Made by a program: the position numbers and the translations under genes. Below the pieces are notes generated by a model. That model was not told the origin of the DNA, made no database searches, and saw only the letters and a list, made by a program, of their open reading frames with translations. Shown piece by piece: positions 28,817-36,194 of a DNA stretch of 64,000 bases. Source of the DNA: Massilia eurypsychrophila (GTDB taxonomy: Bacteria > Pseudomonadota > Gammaproteobacteria > Burkholderiales > Burkholderiaceae_D); contig NZ_PDOC01000003.1 of the NCBI RefSeq assembly GCF_002760655.1, positions 410,840-474,839 of the forward strand, given 5' to 3'. The stretch's first letter is position 1, and every line of letters begins with the position of its first letter.

Positions 28817-29284
28817 TCAGTTACCGCGGCGCGCCTCATCCGACCGGCGCAACCAGAGGCTGCTGACCCATCCGCTGAACTGCTTGCCGCCGATCTTTGT
28901 TCGCACTTCCCACCAGTCGCCTTCGCGCACGCCGGTTGGCGTCACAGACGCACCGACCGGCACCACCGCAACGCGCCGAGCGCTGGTGCCGCTTCCTGCG
29001 CGCAGGTTCAAGTCTTCGAACACCTGGTAGCTGCGCTCTGCCGAAAGCGCGACCGGGCGGATCGCCGCGATGCCCGCAACAACGGGAGTCGCTGCCATCG
29101 CCGGCTTCGGCGCCAGCCAAAGCAGCATGCTGCCGATGCCCCAGGTGCCGATCACCAGGACCGCCAGCGCCCGCACATTCGGCCGCTGCCACCAGCGCGC
29201 CGGCGTCAGAAACGCCGCCAGCACCAGCGTCACCAACAGCCCGATGACGAATGCCCCGATCATGATCGCCATGCCGGTGTCCAT
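28817..29284 (-). CDS. Membrane protein with SH3-like domain
   Basis: A 155-residue protein with two N-terminal membrane spans (about 5-27 and 38-58), an Ala/Pro linker, and a C-terminal bacterial SH3 domain (about 82-145: YQVFEDLNLRAGSGTSARRV, GVREGDWWEVRTKIGGKQFS, GWVSSLWL). Bacterial SH3 domains often bind cell-wall peptides. The ATG overlaps the stop of the FHA-like gene (TGATG), making it the last gene of the kinase-SEDS operon. With its outward-facing SH3 domain it could link the system to peptidoglycan; this is inference. Confidence 0.8.
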   Translation of the reverse strand: MDTGMAIMIGAFVIGLLVTLVLAAFLTPARWWQRPNVRALAVLVIGTWGIGSMLLWLAPKPAMAATPVVAGIAAIRPVALSAERSYQVFEDLNLRAGSGTSARRVAVVPVGASVTPTGVREGDWWEVRTKIGGKQFSGWVSSLWLRRSDEARRGN

Positions 29285-30831
29285 CAGGCGTCGAAGCGCA
29301 GCACGTAGTGGCCGGCTACCAGGTGGTGCCCCGGCGGCAGCGTGTACGGCTGCTCCGCGCCGGCCTCGCCGATGCTGGCGACAAACTGCATCTGCTCGTC
29401 GAGGTGGAACAGCGCCTGAGTCGCCGACAGCCGTCCGATCTGGTAGCCGCCGCCGGCAGCTTCAAAGCTGAAGGCGTTGCGCGACAGGCCGATGCGGTCC
29501 GCGCTGGCGCTGTCGAAGCCGTCGGCGCGTTGCAGGAAACGGGCCGAGTCGAGCACGCGCAACGCCGCCAGCATCGGCGCGCTGCGGCCGAACACGAAGC
29601 GCGCGCCACTGGCGACCGGCACGCTGACCGGCACCGGAAGGCACAGCATGGCGCAGTAGCGATCGGCCATGTCGGGCGCAACCGCCGCCAGCTTCACCGC
29701 GCCCGCATCGACCGGCGTGAAGCTGGCCGGCGCAGTGATGCGTTCGCGGCCCGCGCTGGTAATTGCATGCAGCTCGTCGCCGGCGTCGACCGCGAAGCTG
29801 ATCACCGCGTCATGCGGATTGGCGGCCAGCCCAAGCGAACGGTCGAGGCCAATTTCGAGCGCCAGCGCGCCGGTCTCACGATAGCGCGACAAGCGCGGCA
29901 TCGCCAGCGCAACCAGGCTGACGCGCTGCTGCGCTATCGGCGCGTAGGTGGCATCGCCTTCGACGCCTGGCGTCATCGCCGGGCGATGACTGAGCGGCAC
30001 CGCGGTCTGCTCCATCTCGTTGCTCGGCCGGGCGCGCGTTTTCCACACGGTGGCTGGCCTTACCTGGATCGGCGCCGCTTCGGCCGGTTTGGGGGCAGCC
30101 ACCGGTGTGCTGGCCGCGCGCGTGATCTTCATCAACAGTCTGGTGGCGGCGCCGGCTTCTTTCGACTTGATCGTGTAGTAGCCGTTGACCGGGTCGTAGT
30201 TGCAATCGAACGCGCCTTTCGGCCGCACCTGCACTTCGATTGGCGCGTCGGGGCCGTCGTTAATCAGCAAGATGGCGCCGTCGCCGCCGAACGGCCATGC
30301 CGGCACCGCGTGGCTGGCCGATTCGTGGTCATGGCCGATCAGCGCCAGGCGCTGGTTCGGGTACATCGCGCAGACCGGCTTCCAGATGGCGCTGTCGCGC
30401 GAGGTGGTCACGGTGTAGAGGACCTTTTCGTCCGGCCCGGGCAGGTAGACGGCGTGGCCGAACTTGACTTCCACCTGGCCCGATTCGAGCGCGTCGGCGC
30501 CGACGACGTCGTAGCGCACTTCATCGGCCCCGAGCAGGTCGCCGAAATCCTTCTGGTGCAGCGCCGCCAGCGACTGCGCCAGGTCGCGCACGCGGGCGCC
30601 GCGGGTGAGGTGGCGGTCGTCGTCGACGTCGTCCTGCGGCAGCATCAGCGTCACATGCGAGAAGCAGCGCGTGGCGGCGCGGCCGCGATGCTCGCGCGGC
30701 GAGCGTTCGAGCAGGTCGCGCAGCAGCGGCTTGCGCGAAAACAGCGCCAGGCCGGGCGCCTGCCACAGCGCCTCCGCGTTGAATACATCAGGCACCTTGC
30801 CTAGCACTTCGTGTTGGACATAGACCGGCAT
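29284..30831 (-). CDS. FHA-like protein of the kinase-SEDS operon
   Basis: A 515-residue protein without membrane spans. Start chosen at ATG 30831, preceded by AGGAG, which overlaps the SEDS gene by 31 bases. The first 120 residues include a stretch (FSHVTLMLPQDDVDDDRHLT, then GADEVRYDVVGADALESGQV) whose pattern recalls the DUF3662 N-terminal domain of mycobacterial FhaA; that resemblance is weak. A Pro/Ala-rich linker (about 245-300) follows. The C-terminal 190 residues contain a degenerate FHA-like domain (LSRNAFSFEAAGGGYQIGRL, LPPGHHLVAGHYVLRF). Length and N-domain plus FHA order parallel FhaA. It probably binds phosphorylated partners of the operon's kinase. Confidence 0.7.
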   Translation of the reverse strand: MPVYVQHEVLGKVPDVFNAEALWQAPGLALFSRKPLLRDLLERSPREHRGRAATRCFSHVTLMLPQDDVDDDRHLTRGARVRDLAQSLAALHQKDFGDLLGADEVRYDVVGADALESGQVEVKFGHAVYLPGPDEKVLYTVTTSRDSAIWKPVCAMYPNQRLALIGHDHESASHAVPAWPFGGDGAILLINDGPDAPIEVQVRPKGAFDCNYDPVNGYYTIKSKEAGAATRLLMKITRAASTPVAAPKPAEAAPIQVRPATVWKTRARPSNEMEQTAVPLSHRPAMTPGVEGDATYAPIAQQRVSLVALAMPRLSRYRETGALALEIGLDRSLGLAANPHDAVISFAVDAGDELHAITSAGRERITAPASFTPVDAGAVKLAAVAPDMADRYCAMLCLPVPVSVPVASGARFVFGRSAPMLAALRVLDSARFLQRADGFDSASADRIGLSRNAFSFEAAGGGYQIGRLSATQALFHLDEQMQFVASIGEAGAEQPYTLPPGHHLVAGHYVLRFDA

Positions 30832-33182
30832 GATTGAATCTCCTCTAATGATTGGGCACTGATCGCACTGAACGCTAGCAGGGGGCAGATGAAAAACAGC
30901 AGGTGGCTGCCGCCGGCCGACAGAAAACTCATCGGCTGGCCCATGATCGGGAAAATCGCCAGGTTGGTGCCCCACGACAGCAGGAAGTGACCGAGCACGA
31001 AGGCGGCGCCGCCGCACAGCGCGAAGCAGCGGAACCTGCCCATCCACGCCTGGCGGAAGTCGCGCGCCTGGCGGCTGGCCGCGTACGAACGCACCGCCGT
31101 CTGCAGCACCCCGACCAGGAACAGCGCCTGCAGCGCCCACAGCGCCAGGGCGCCGAGCAGACCGTGGCGGTTCATGAAGAACGACGGCGCAAAATCATCC
31201 TGCACCGCCGGAATCTGCAGCGCGCCGCCCGCGGCCTGGCCCATGGTCGACAGGCCGAGCAGCTGGTCCGATCCCCACCAGGCGCCTTCGGCGATGGCGC
31301 GCGCACCCAGCAGCAGCTGCTGGCCGGTGTGCGGATGGCTGGCCGGATCGAGCCAGACGAGGAAGCGGTCGGCATAAAAGCTCCATTGCGCCACTTCGCC
31401 GGCGCCGGCGCTGCGCAGGTAGGCCACCGCGCCCGCCGCAAGGCAGGCCAGCGCGACGATGCTGGCGGTGGCCGCGTGCCGGCCGGCCGCGATCGAACAG
31501 GCGAACGCCATCGCCATGCTCCAGACGGCCAACAGGATCAGCGGCGAATAGTCGTCCACCTGCACCAGGGCCAGTCCGAGCAGGGCGACGAACAGCACCG
31601 CGGGGGCGGCCAGGCGGAACCAGCGCACGGCCGGGCGGGTGTGGTCAAGCATGGCGGCATCCCAGCCAAGGCCGATGGCGATGCAGTGGGCGGTCAGCGC
31701 CGTCAGCGCCAGCTTGGCAAATTCCACCGGCTGCAAATCGAATACGCCGGTTTCGTCGCCCAGCAAGACCTGCAGCAGCAAGGCGACCAGCGCGCAACCG
31801 GCCAGCAGCGCGAGCATCCATTCGAGGCGGGTCTGCGGCATCAAGCCGCCGCGTCCGCGCAGCCGCAGCCGCAGGTGTGCGCCGATGCCGAGGCCGATGG
31901 CCAGCAGCGCCGTGGTCTTCTGGTAGTGGCGCAGCCATGACGACTCCATCGCGCCCAGGCCCAGTTCGAGCTGCGCCAGCAGCCCGACCGCCAGCAGCAG
32001 CGTGCCGGCGGCGGTCACCAAGGTGAGCCGGCCAGGCAGCAGCAGGCAGCACCACAGCGCCGCGCCGGCAAGCAGGATCGACCAGCCGATGCCGGGCGGC
32101 GTGGCGCTGCGCTGCAGGATGAGGGCGGCGGCGCCGGCAATAGCCAGCAGCGCAGTGGCGAAGCTGGCCGCGCGGATGGCAGCGCCGGCGTCGCGCACGA
32201 ACGGCCAGTGGCCGCGCTGCCAGGCCAGGGCGCCGGCCGCGCTCAGCGCGCCGCACAGGCCGAGGGCGATCCACCACGCCGGCCCACCAGGCAGCGCCCA
32301 CGCCTGGCGCTGGCGCCACTCCCATTGCACGTGCGGCGGCAGCACGTTGCGCGCGTCGGCAAACAGTGCGACGTGGCTCAGTGGACGCAGTTCGAGCAGG
32401 TTGCCTTGCAAGCGCGTGGCGAAACGCGTGCGGCCGGCGACCAGTGCCGTGACGCTATCGAGCGGTTCCTCGCGCTGCGCCAGGTTGTACGCGCCTGCCG
32501 CGGACGACATCGACAGCGGCGTGCCATTTGAATTCGACAGCAGCAGCTGGCCTTTGACGCGCGAGAGCAGGGCGCTGCCGTAGCCGACGTATTCAATGCC
32601 CAGCCGGTTGCCGCAATACAGATTTCCGCCGAAAGTGAGCGGACGCGCGAGGGTCAGCGCGTGCGGCGCCAGCCGGTTCCAGTCGGCTGCCAGGCGCGAA
32701 GAAATGCGGGCATCGGGACAAGCCGGCTGCGCGCTGCCATCGCGCCGCAACGTGGCGCCATCGTAGCGCCAGTGCCGCCCGCCTTCGGAAAACGACACCG
32801 ACCGGGCGTCGGCGGCGTTGACGCTGAACAGCGCCGCACCGAGGCGGAACTGCTGGCCCTGGACCAGGGAGATGGTGCCGGTGCGCCGGTCAGTGCCATC
32901 GCGCTGCAGCACCAGTTGTCTGGCGCCGCTGATGTTGCGGGCGAACCAGCGGCCGCCCGTGTCGCGCCGCAGCGCGATATGGGTGGCGTCGGCCTGGGGC
33001 GCGGCTAGCTCGTGCTGGCCCAGCGTGACCGACTCGCCAGGCGTGATGCTGACGGCGATGACCGCCGGCGACCACGCCGCCGGCGAGCGCCACAGCGCAA
33101 ACAACTGCAACACGCACAACGCGCCGAGCAGGCTGGCGGTCAGCGCAAAGGCGCTGAATCGGCCGATCACGCCAGGCTCCAT
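30801..33182 (-). CDS. SEDS-family (FtsW/RodA) protein with extra FHA-like outer domain
   Basis: A 793-residue protein, about twice the length of FtsW or RodA. Residues 10-30 are a membrane span. About 40-330 form an extra, probably periplasmic part whose first 85 residues read like an FHA fold (VTLGQHELAAPQ, WFARNISG, LVQGQQFRLGAALFSV). From about 335 a polytopic SEDS region follows: LQPVEFAKLALTALTAH (FtsW QPSEFAKL), QDDFAPSFFMNRHGLLG in place of HTDFIFAVIGEELG with the Asp kept, and MGQPMSFLSAGGSHLLFF (FtsW/RodA P-x-S-x-GGS). SEDS proteins polymerise lipid II with a class B PBP partner; none is encoded here. It overlaps the kinase gene by 16 bases. Confidence 0.83.
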   Translation of the reverse strand: MEPGVIGRFSAFALTASLLGALCVLQLFALWRSPAAWSPAVIAVSITPGESVTLGQHELAAPQADATHIALRRDTGGRWFARNISGARQLVLQRDGTDRRTGTISLVQGQQFRLGAALFSVNAADARSVSFSEGGRHWRYDGATLRRDGSAQPACPDARISSRLAADWNRLAPHALTLARPLTFGGNLYCGNRLGIEYVGYGSALLSRVKGQLLLSNSNGTPLSMSSAAGAYNLAQREEPLDSVTALVAGRTRFATRLQGNLLELRPLSHVALFADARNVLPPHVQWEWRQRQAWALPGGPAWWIALGLCGALSAAGALAWQRGHWPFVRDAGAAIRAASFATALLAIAGAAALILQRSATPPGIGWSILLAGAALWCCLLLPGRLTLVTAAGTLLLAVGLLAQLELGLGAMESSWLRHYQKTTALLAIGLGIGAHLRLRLRGRGGLMPQTRLEWMLALLAGCALVALLLQVLLGDETGVFDLQPVEFAKLALTALTAHCIAIGLGWDAAMLDHTRPAVRWFRLAAPAVLFVALLGLALVQVDDYSPLILLAVWSMAMAFACSIAAGRHAATASIVALACLAAGAVAYLRSAGAGEVAQWSFYADRFLVWLDPASHPHTGQQLLLGARAIAEGAWWGSDQLLGLSTMGQAAGGALQIPAVQDDFAPSFFMNRHGLLGALALWALQALFLVGVLQTAVRSYAASRQARDFRQAWMGRFRCFALCGGAAFVLGHFLLSWGTNLAIFPIMGQPMSFLSAGGSHLLFFICPLLAFSAISAQSLEEIQSCRSMSNTKC

Positions 33183-34138
33183 GCCGGCGCGCGCATCGCC
33201 GAGCGTACGTCGCCAATCATCCGGCTGATCGCAAGGGCGTGAGGTGGCCGGCCGCTGGGTTCGACGCAGAGCAGGGCGCGCAGCAGCGTCACCGCTTCGG
33301 TGGCGCCGGGCGCGTCGATGCGCTGTGCGAACAGGGCTGCTTCATCGTCGTGCAACGTTGGCGGCACCGTGCCGGCGTGGCGCGCCAGCAGCTGCGCTGC
33401 GCCGCCGGCCTGGTGGTCGCGATACGCCTGGCCACAATCGCGGCAGAAGCGCAGCGGCAGGCCGCCAGTGACGAGGTAATAGAACATGGCGCCGAGGGCG
33501 AAATAGTCGCTGCGCGCATCGGTCAGGTAGGAGTTGCCCGCAGAGGGAAAGAACTGTTCCGGCGCCTGCCAGTTGGCCGTGCCGGCGTAACTGTGCGGAT
33601 CGCGGTCGCCAAGCAGGCGATTGGTGCCGAAATCGGCCAGCTTGACGCTACCGCGGCGCGCGTCGAGCAGCACATTCGATGGCTTCAGGTCGAGGTAGCG
33701 CCAGCCGTACTGGTGAACCTTGGCGATCGCCTGGTTGATCTGCGCCAGCCAGTCGAGCGCCTGGGCGAAACCGATGGCGCGGCCGGCCGCGCGTTCGCGC
33801 GCGATATGCCTGGCCAGGTCGCCGTCGAGCAGTTCGAGCGCCATCACCGGCAGGGTGTCGTGCATGCCGCTGTCGAGCAGGCGCACGATGTGGCGCTCGT
33901 CCCACGGTTCGAGCGAGCGCAGGAAGGCGATTTCTTTTTGGGCGCTGGCGATCCAGCGGTCGCGCTGTTCCGGGTGGGCGCGCGCCATCTGCTGCTGGTT
34001 GATCAGCTTGATGGCAACTTGGCGGCCGGCCGGCAGGGTGTCGGCGATCCACACGACGCCATACGCGGAGCCGGCCAGTGGCTCGTGCAGGCGGTAGTTA
34101 CCCGCTTCGAGTGTGATGACCGCGCCCGCTTCCAGCAT
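33167..34138 (-). CDS. Ser/Thr protein kinase (soluble)
   Basis: A 323-residue Hanks-type kinase. Seen are the Gly-rich loop (LAGSAYGVVW), VAIKL (Lys44), the catalytic loop YLDLKPSNVLL (Asp150, Asn155), LADFG (169-171) and WQAPEQF (192-194). The HRD motif is altered to Y-L-D, which places it outside the RD class and may mean no activation-loop phosphorylation is needed. There is no membrane span or PASTA repeat, unlike PknB. A Cys/His pair (FCRDCGQAYRDH, about 220-231) may bind zinc. Start chosen at ATG 34138 after GGGGGA. It is first in an operon of four overlapping genes and preceded by a 22-bp palindrome. Confidence 0.92.
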   Translation of the reverse strand: MLEAGAVITLEAGNYRLHEPLAGSAYGVVWIADTLPAGRQVAIKLINQQQMARAHPEQRDRWIASAQKEIAFLRSLEPWDERHIVRLLDSGMHDTLPVMALELLDGDLARHIARERAAGRAIGFAQALDWLAQINQAIAKVHQYGWRYLDLKPSNVLLDARRGSVKLADFGTNRLLGDRDPHSYAGTANWQAPEQFFPSAGNSYLTDARSDYFALGAMFYYLVTGGLPLRFCRDCGQAYRDHQAGGAAQLLARHAGTVPPTLHDDEAALFAQRIDAPGATEAVTLLRALLCVEPSGRPPHALAISRMIGDVRSAMRAPAWSLA

Positions 34139-34153
34139 GCTTCCCCCAATGGT

Positions 34154-34175
34154 TGTGACGGCAGGTGCCGTCACA
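34154..34175. promoter_or_regulatory. Perfect 10-bp palindrome upstream of the kinase gene
   Basis: TGTGACGGCA and TGCCGTCACA form a perfect inverted repeat with a two-base GG spacer, 15 bases before the kinase start codon. It could be an operator or a leader hairpin masking translation. A weak promoter (TTTACT at 34205-34200 and TAACCC at 34183-34178 on the minus strand) would start transcription inside it, which suits an operator. Confidence 0.55.
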
Positions 34176-34202
34176 CAGGGTTAGCAGGGGGAGGGGGGAA
34201 GT

Positions 34203-34237
34203 AAAAAAAACGCCGGCCGGTTGCCCGGGCGGCGTTT
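34203..34237 (-). terminator. Intrinsic terminator of the Gly-zipper protein gene
   Basis: On the minus strand AAACGCCG pairs with CGGCGTTT, with further CCGG pairs around a GCAA loop, followed by a run of eight T. It lies 20 bases after the stop of the gene at 34259-34759 and separates it from the kinase operon. Confidence 0.8.
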
Positions 34238-34258
34238 CTTGATGACGTGGCGTCGCTA

Positions 34259-34759
34259 TTAACGGCGGCCGTAACCGTCGTGACGGTGACCGCGGCGGTG
34301 GCCGCCGTAGCCGTTGTAGTAACCGCGGCTCGAACCGACATACACGACCGCCGCGGGAGGGCTGTAGTAACGCGGCGCCGGGGCGTAATACACCGGAGCC
34401 GATTGAACGTACACTGGCGCCGCCTCATAGTAGCCGCCGCGATTGTCGTAGTACGACGAGCGGGTGTCGACGTAGCCACTGCGGTTGTCGTAGTAGCCGT
34501 TACGGTTGTCGTAATAGCCGTTACGGTTGTCGTGATAACCGTTGTTGTAATTGCGGTTGTCGGAGCTGACCGCGTTACCCAGCGCCGCGCCGATTACGCC
34601 GCCCACGATGGCGCCATCGCGACCGCCGCTGTTATGACCGATTGCAGCACCGAGAACGGCGCCGACAGCTGTATTTACGCCGCGATCTTGAGCCATTGCC
34701 GTGGAGGTGATGGCCGTAGCGGCCAGAATCACCGCACCCAAGCATTTTTTATTCAACAT
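34259..34759 (-). CDS. Exported glycine-zipper protein with Tyr/Asn-rich heptad repeats
   Basis: A 166-residue protein with a signal peptide ending TAITSTAMAQ, a glycine-zipper membrane-inserting segment (VGAVLGAAIGHNSGG and GAIVGGVIGAALGNAV, about 32-65), then tandem heptads of the type DNRNGYY (about five copies, 75-110) and a Tyr/Pro/Arg/His-rich tail. Such proteins are common outer-membrane or surface proteins in this family; their role is unknown. Start at ATG 34759 after AAAGGAA. The coding DNA of the heptads is a 21-bp tandem repeat that could change length. Confidence 0.82.
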   Translation of the reverse strand: MLNKKCLGAVILAATAITSTAMAQDRGVNTAVGAVLGAAIGHNSGGRDGAIVGGVIGAALGNAVSSDNRNYNNGYHDNRNGYYDNRNGYYDNRSGYVDTRSSYYDNRGGYYEAAPVYVQSAPVYYAPAPRYYSPPAAVVYVGSSRGYYNGYGGHRRGHRHDGYGRR

Positions 34760-34965
34760 GGCGTTTCCTTTTGCCTCGAGCTGGATCAGGATGATCGCGT
34801 AACGTGCTGGGCATGTGTTCACTATATATTGTGCACAATCGCGCGCCATCGTTAATACAGACTCTTACATCTCATGCAGCGGCTATAACATGTGCTGTAT
34901 TGACGCTTGAAGATCGCGCCGCGCGCCCCATCTGATGAAGGTTATTCATCCACACCGGATTGTCC

Positions 34966-36108
34966 ATGCCCCGTCGCGCCTTGCTCACTGTCGCGACCTT
35001 GCTCGCGCTGCTGCATCTGTACATTGGCTTGCGCCTGATCCCGCCGATGGGTCTCGGCGCGGCTGGTACAAGCGCAGGCATCGCGCTGCTGGCCGCCTCT
35101 GCGCTGCTGGTGCTCACCGGCCTGTTTTCTTCGGTGCTCAAGCGCGTGCCCTTCAGCGAACAGCTCACCTGGGCAGGCCTGCTGTCGATGGGCTTTTTCT
35201 CGTCGCTGCTGGTGCTGACGGTGCTGCGCGACGTTGCACTGCTGGTAGCGGTTGTCTTCAGCGCCGGCACGCCGGCGATCGAGCGCGCCAGCGCCATCGG
35301 CGTGCCGCTGCTGGCGTTTGTCGTCACGCTGATCGGCTTTGTCAATGCGCGCCGTGTAGCGCGCGTGGTTGATGTCGAGGTGCCGATCGACGGCTTGCCG
35401 GCGCAGTTCGACGGCTACTCCATCGTGCAGATTTCGGACATTCACGTCGGCCCCACCATCAAGCGCGGCTACCTGAACGCGATCGTCACCAAGGTCAACG
35501 GGCTCAAGCCGGATGCCATCGCCGTCACCGGCGACCTGGTCGACGGTTCCGTCAAGCGCCTCGGCATGCATACGGCGCCGCTTGAACGCCTGGCCGCGCC
35601 GGACGGCGCGTTTTTCGTCACCGGCAACCACGAATACTATTCCGGCGCGGCCGAGTGGATCGTCGAGATGCGGCGCCTGGGTCTGACCGTGCTGCTCAAC
35701 GAGCACGTCGTGGTCGAGCGCGCGGGCCAGGCGCTGATGATCGCCGGCGTGACCGACTTCATGGCGCACCACTTCGACGAGTCGCACCGCAGCGATCCGC
35801 ATGCGGCGGCAAGGGGAGCGCCCGGCCACGTGAAGGTGCGGGTGCTGCTGGCGCACCAGCCGCGCAGCGCCGAAGCGGCGGCCGATGCCGGCTTTCACTT
35901 GCAGCTGTCGGGCCACACGCATGGCGGCCAGTTCTTCCCGTGGAACCTGTTCGTTCCGCTGCAGCAGCCATTCACCGCCGGCCTCAATCGACTGCGCTCG
36001 CTATGGGTCTACACCAGCCGCGGCACCGGTTACTGGGGGCCGCCAAAACGCTTTGGCGCGCCGTCCGAGATCACCCGCGTGCGCCTGGTGCGGGCGAAGG
36101 GCGTGTGA
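34966..36108 (+). CDS. Membrane-anchored metallophosphoesterase
   Basis: A 380-residue protein with four to five N-terminal membrane spans (about 5-125) and a calcineurin-like phosphoesterase domain (about 145-375). Its metal motifs are QISDIHVGPT (D-x-H), VTGDLVDG (GD), GNHEYY (GNHE), LLAHQPRS (H) and LSGHTHGGQFFPW (GHTHGGQ). It is of the YkuE/YaeI type, which act on membrane lipid-linked or UDP-diacylglucosamine-like substrates; the exact substrate is unknown. It is a single gene. Confidence 0.9.
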   Translation: MPRRALLTVATLLALLHLYIGLRLIPPMGLGAAGTSAGIALLAASALLVLTGLFSSVLKRVPFSEQLTWAGLLSMGFFSSLLVLTVLRDVALLVAVVFSAGTPAIERASAIGVPLLAFVVTLIGFVNARRVARVVDVEVPIDGLPAQFDGYSIVQISDIHVGPTIKRGYLNAIVTKVNGLKPDAIAVTGDLVDGSVKRLGMHTAPLERLAAPDGAFFVTGNHEYYSGAAEWIVEMRRLGLTVLLNEHVVVERAGQALMIAGVTDFMAHHFDESHRSDPHAAARGAPGHVKVRVLLAHQPRSAEAAADAGFHLQLSGHTHGGQFFPWNLFVPLQQPFTAGLNRLRSLWVYTSRGTGYWGPPKRFGAPSEITRVRLVRAKGV

Positions 36109-36194
36109 TTACGTCGTCATAAAGCCGTGCACAACTGGACCAAAATGCGATATTGTGCGAATCCTCACTGAACAGTAATCGAAGGATTCGCTGC

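Noticed and set aside
34440-34560. CRISPR-like or satellite repeat
   Set aside because: The 21-bp units lie fully inside a reading frame and encode heptads; there are no spacers.
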